The notes under the pieces were generated by a model. It was given only the letters and a program-made list of their open reading frames with translations. It made no database searches and was not told where the DNA came from. Made by a program: the position numbers and the translations under genes. From SFLA01 sp045533895 (GTDB lineage: Bacteria; Bacillota; Clostridia; Oscillospirales; CAG-382), in NCBI GenBank assembly GCA_045533895.1, contig JAZSIT010000195.1, positions 1 to 6,705 of the forward strand: a DNA stretch of 6,705 nucleotides, in the 5' to 3' direction. Each line of letters begins with the position of its first letter. Position 1 is the stretch's first letter. Of the stretch, positions 5,494-6,705 are shown piece by piece.

Positions 5494-5569
5494 TGGTAGC
5501 GGAAGTGGGACTTGAACCTACGACCTGCCGGGTATGAACCGGATGCTCTGCCAACTGAGCTATTCCGCC
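5494..5569 (-). tRNA. tRNA-Met(CAT), elongator type, with encoded CCA
   Basis: The 73-nt body plus CCA folds as a cloverleaf: acceptor GGCGGAA/TTCCGCT, D-arm GCTC...GAGC, anticodon loop TTCATAC, T-loop TTCAAGT. The anticodon CAT and an overall sequence like Firmicutes elongator Met tRNAs support Met. The three consecutive G-C pairs and the 1-72 mismatch of initiator tRNA are absent. Oddities are a G1-T72 wobble, a T27-C43 mismatch and an A51-C63 mismatch in the T-stem. A lysidine-modified Ile tRNA also reads CAT and cannot be fully excluded. Confidence 0.93.
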
Positions 5570-5611
5570 ATATATTCCGCTTTTTTGCGCCGTCTTTGTG
5601 ACAGCTTGCTT

Positions 5612-5640
5612 ATTATATCAAGAAGGAAGCCGTTTGTCAA
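5612..5640 (-). promoter_or_regulatory. Consensus sigma-A promoter of the tRNA-Met-tRNA-Glu operon
   Basis: On the minus strand TTGACA (5635-5640) and TATAAT (5612-5617) are perfect consensus hexamers 17 bp apart, with a TGA extended -10. The expected start near 5605 lies about 36 nt before the tRNA-Met 5' end. The A/T-tract DNA at 5641-5670 just upstream could act as an UP element. Confidence 0.9.
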
Positions 5641-5675
5641 TAGTTTTTTTAATAAAAAATAAAAAATAATGTTTC

Positions 5676-5704
5676 TTGCAAAGTGTATATCTCTATGTTA
5701 TAAT
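5676..5704 (+). promoter_or_regulatory. Sigma-A promoter of the pgeF-like gene
   Basis: TTGCAA (5676-5681) and TATAAT (5699-5704) are 17 bp apart with a TGT extended -10. The expected start at about 5708-5711 falls on or just before the AGGTGA ribosome binding site, so the mRNA leader would be only about 12-15 nt. It is divergent from the tRNA promoter and shares the AT-rich 5641-5675 spacer with it. Confidence 0.8.
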
Positions 5705-5722
5705 TTTATGAGGTGATATTTT

Positions 5723-6547
5723 TTGACCCATCAATTTGTTTTGCATAACGATAAAGCGGTGTACTATACTTCTCCGCTTTTTGATAGATTTTCTGTTCCC
5801 CACGCATTCTTTACCCGACACGGCGGTGTAAGCACTCCGCCGTTCGATACCCTTAATTTCGCGGTAGGTCTGGGTGAAAAGAAGGACAGCGCGGAAAACG
5901 TGCTTCTCAACCACCGCATTGCTGCATCCGTTTTCGGCTTGGACGAACACTCCGTCTGCCGAACCTATCAGACTCACAGCACCACGGTCATAGAGGTAAA
6001 GGACGAGCATAGGGGCACGGGCACGGTAAAACCGCCCTTTGATTTTGACGTGGACGGTCTTGTTACCGCCTGCAGTGACACTTTGCTTTCCGTCCGCAGC
6101 GCGGATTGCGTTCCTGTTTTGCTTTACGATACTGAAAATAATATTTGCGGTGCGGTCCATTCGGGCTGGCGCGGAACGCTTGGCGGAATATCTGCCGTCG
6201 CATTAGACAAAATGTGCGGTATGGGAAGTAAAAGAGAAAATATTATCGCCGCTATCGGACCTTGTGCAGGTCTTTGCTGTTATGAGGTCGGAGCGGAGCT
6301 TTACGATTATTTTACGCAAAAGAACGAAAACAACAAACAATATTTTGTTCCCGCACAAAAGGGGAAGTATATGCTCGACCTTACGGGGTTAAACGAGCAG
6401 GTACTATTGAATAACGGAATAAAGGCGGAAAATATCTCCGCTTGCCGCATTTGCACCTGCTGTAATACCGATACGTTTTTTTCCCACCGTGTACACGGGA
6501 ACGAGCGCGGTACTATGGCTTCACTTATAATGAACAGGAGGAAATAA
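5723..6547 (+). CDS. pgeF: PgeF/YlmD-family protein (peptidoglycan editing factor; multicopper-oxidase-like, DUF152)
   Basis: A 274-residue protein, normal for the family. The start is a TTG at 5723, chosen because AGGTGA (5711-5716) precedes it and the only nearby ATG (5708) runs straight into TGA. The metal-binding residues are present: His85 in YQTHS, Cys129 in SADC and His146 in AVHSGWRG. Other family blocks are FFTRHGGVS (29-37), DVDGLVT (109-115), the GPCAGLCCYEVG block and, near the end, CNTDTFFSHR. In E. coli the relative YfiH removes wrongly built UDP-MurNAc-L-Ser from the peptidoglycan pathway. Relatives including human LACC1 act on purine nucleosides, so the substrate here is unsettled; old 'polyphenol oxidase' names are doubtful. 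It starts a plus-strand operon, and its TAA is followed directly by the ATG of a metallophosphoesterase. Confidence is high for the family and moderate for function. Confidence 0.93.
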   Translation: MTHQFVLHNDKAVYYTSPLFDRFSVPHAFFTRHGGVSTPPFDTLNFAVGLGEKKDSAENVLLNHRIAASVFGLDEHSVCRTYQTHSTTVIEVKDEHRGTGTVKPPFDFDVDGLVTACSDTLLSVRSADCVPVLLYDTENNICGAVHSGWRGTLGGISAVALDKMCGMGSKRENIIAAIGPCAGLCCYEVGAELYDYFTQKNENNKQYFVPAQKGKYMLDLTGLNEQVLLNNGIKAENISACRICTCCNTDTFFSHRVHGNERGTMASLIMNRRK

Positions 6548-6705
6548 ATGAGTATTAAGATTTTACATACAGCAGATATACATCTGGATTCCCCCTTTAC
6601 GGCTTTTTCTCCTTCCGCCGCAGAAAAACGGCGTGAGGCTTTGCGCCGCAGTTTCTTGCGCCTTATCGAAAAGGCGAGGGAAGAGCAGGTTCAGCTTTTC
6701 TTTAT
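6548..6705 (+). CDS. YhaO/SbcD-like metallophosphoesterase (DNA repair exonuclease type), C-terminus missing
   Basis: The first 52 codons of a gene that leaves the window. The ATG directly follows the pgeF-like stop codon (TAAATG, no gap), with AGGAGG 6 nt upstream (6536-6541), so the two are co-transcribed and probably translationally coupled. The N-terminus KILHTADIHLDSPF contains the first calcineurin-like phosphoesterase motif D-x-H (Asp10, His12), and the LDSPF continuation resembles YhaO, a SbcD/Mre11-like nuclease usually paired with an SbcC-like ATPase (YhaN). The rest visible (AAEKRREALRRSFLRLIEKA) is helical, as expected before the second motif. If it is YhaO-like, a YhaN-like gene should follow to the right. 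The remaining metal ligands are outside the window. Confidence 0.82.
   Translation, partial: MSIKILHTADIHLDSPFTAFSPSAAEKRREALRRSFLRLIEKAREEQVQLFF

Noticed and set aside
5129..5554. Minus-strand open frame of 141 codons through the tRNA genes
   Set aside because: It reads straight through both tRNAs and the terminator; the segment VVGSSPTSAT is the typical spurious translation of a tRNA T-arm.

Overview
The window looks like chromosomal DNA of an anaerobic, low-to-mid-GC member of the Bacillota (Clostridia). The evidence is consensus sigma-A promoters with 17-bp spacers and frequent extended -10 (TGn) elements, strong GGAGG ribosome binding sites with 6-8 nt spacing, Rho-independent terminators, clostridial-style XRE regulators, and tRNA genes with encoded CCA. 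The species cannot be named from this sequence.

Layout, minus strand, read right to left from 5640 to 1. A consensus promoter drives tRNA-Met(CAT) and tRNA-Glu(TTC), which end in a very strong hairpin terminator (5379-5413). Next comes a stretch of about 270 bases with no credible protein gene but many stem-loops (5111-5378). Then there are two single-gene units, each encoding an XRE-type helix-turn-helix regulator with its own promoter and terminator: 4220-5038 (HTH plus a probable C-terminal winged helix) and 2930-4063 (HTH plus a long TPR-like helical domain). Last is a three-gene operon: a CPA2-type cation/proton antiporter (1367-2821), an MgtC/SapB-family membrane protein (636-1355), and a threonine-aldolase-type PLP enzyme (636 to beyond the left edge). 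The genes are 11 bp apart and then overlap by 1 bp.

Layout, plus strand. A promoter divergent from the tRNA promoter drives a PgeF/YlmD-family (multicopper-oxidase-like, DUF152) gene (5723-6547). It is followed with no gap by the start of a YhaO/SbcD-like metallophosphoesterase (6548 to beyond the right edge).

Most interesting signals. (1) The two XRE genes carry a nearly identical 23-bp sequence over their -10 boxes, an inverted repeat TGTGA-N10-TC(A/G)CA. This suggests that one or both proteins control both promoters. (2) The antiporter operon and the TPR-type XRE gene share an exact 13-bp sequence covering the -35 box. (3) The structured 5111-5378 stretch is bracketed on the plus strand by a promoter candidate (5058-5086) and a strong terminator (ending 5413). 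It may therefore be an undescribed small RNA of about 320 nt, divergent from the 5038 XRE gene with a -10 box that nearly coincides with that gene's. A 9-nt loop in it is perfectly complementary to the top of the terminator hairpin. None of these has been tested. No CRISPR array, defence system, transposase or integrase is visible.
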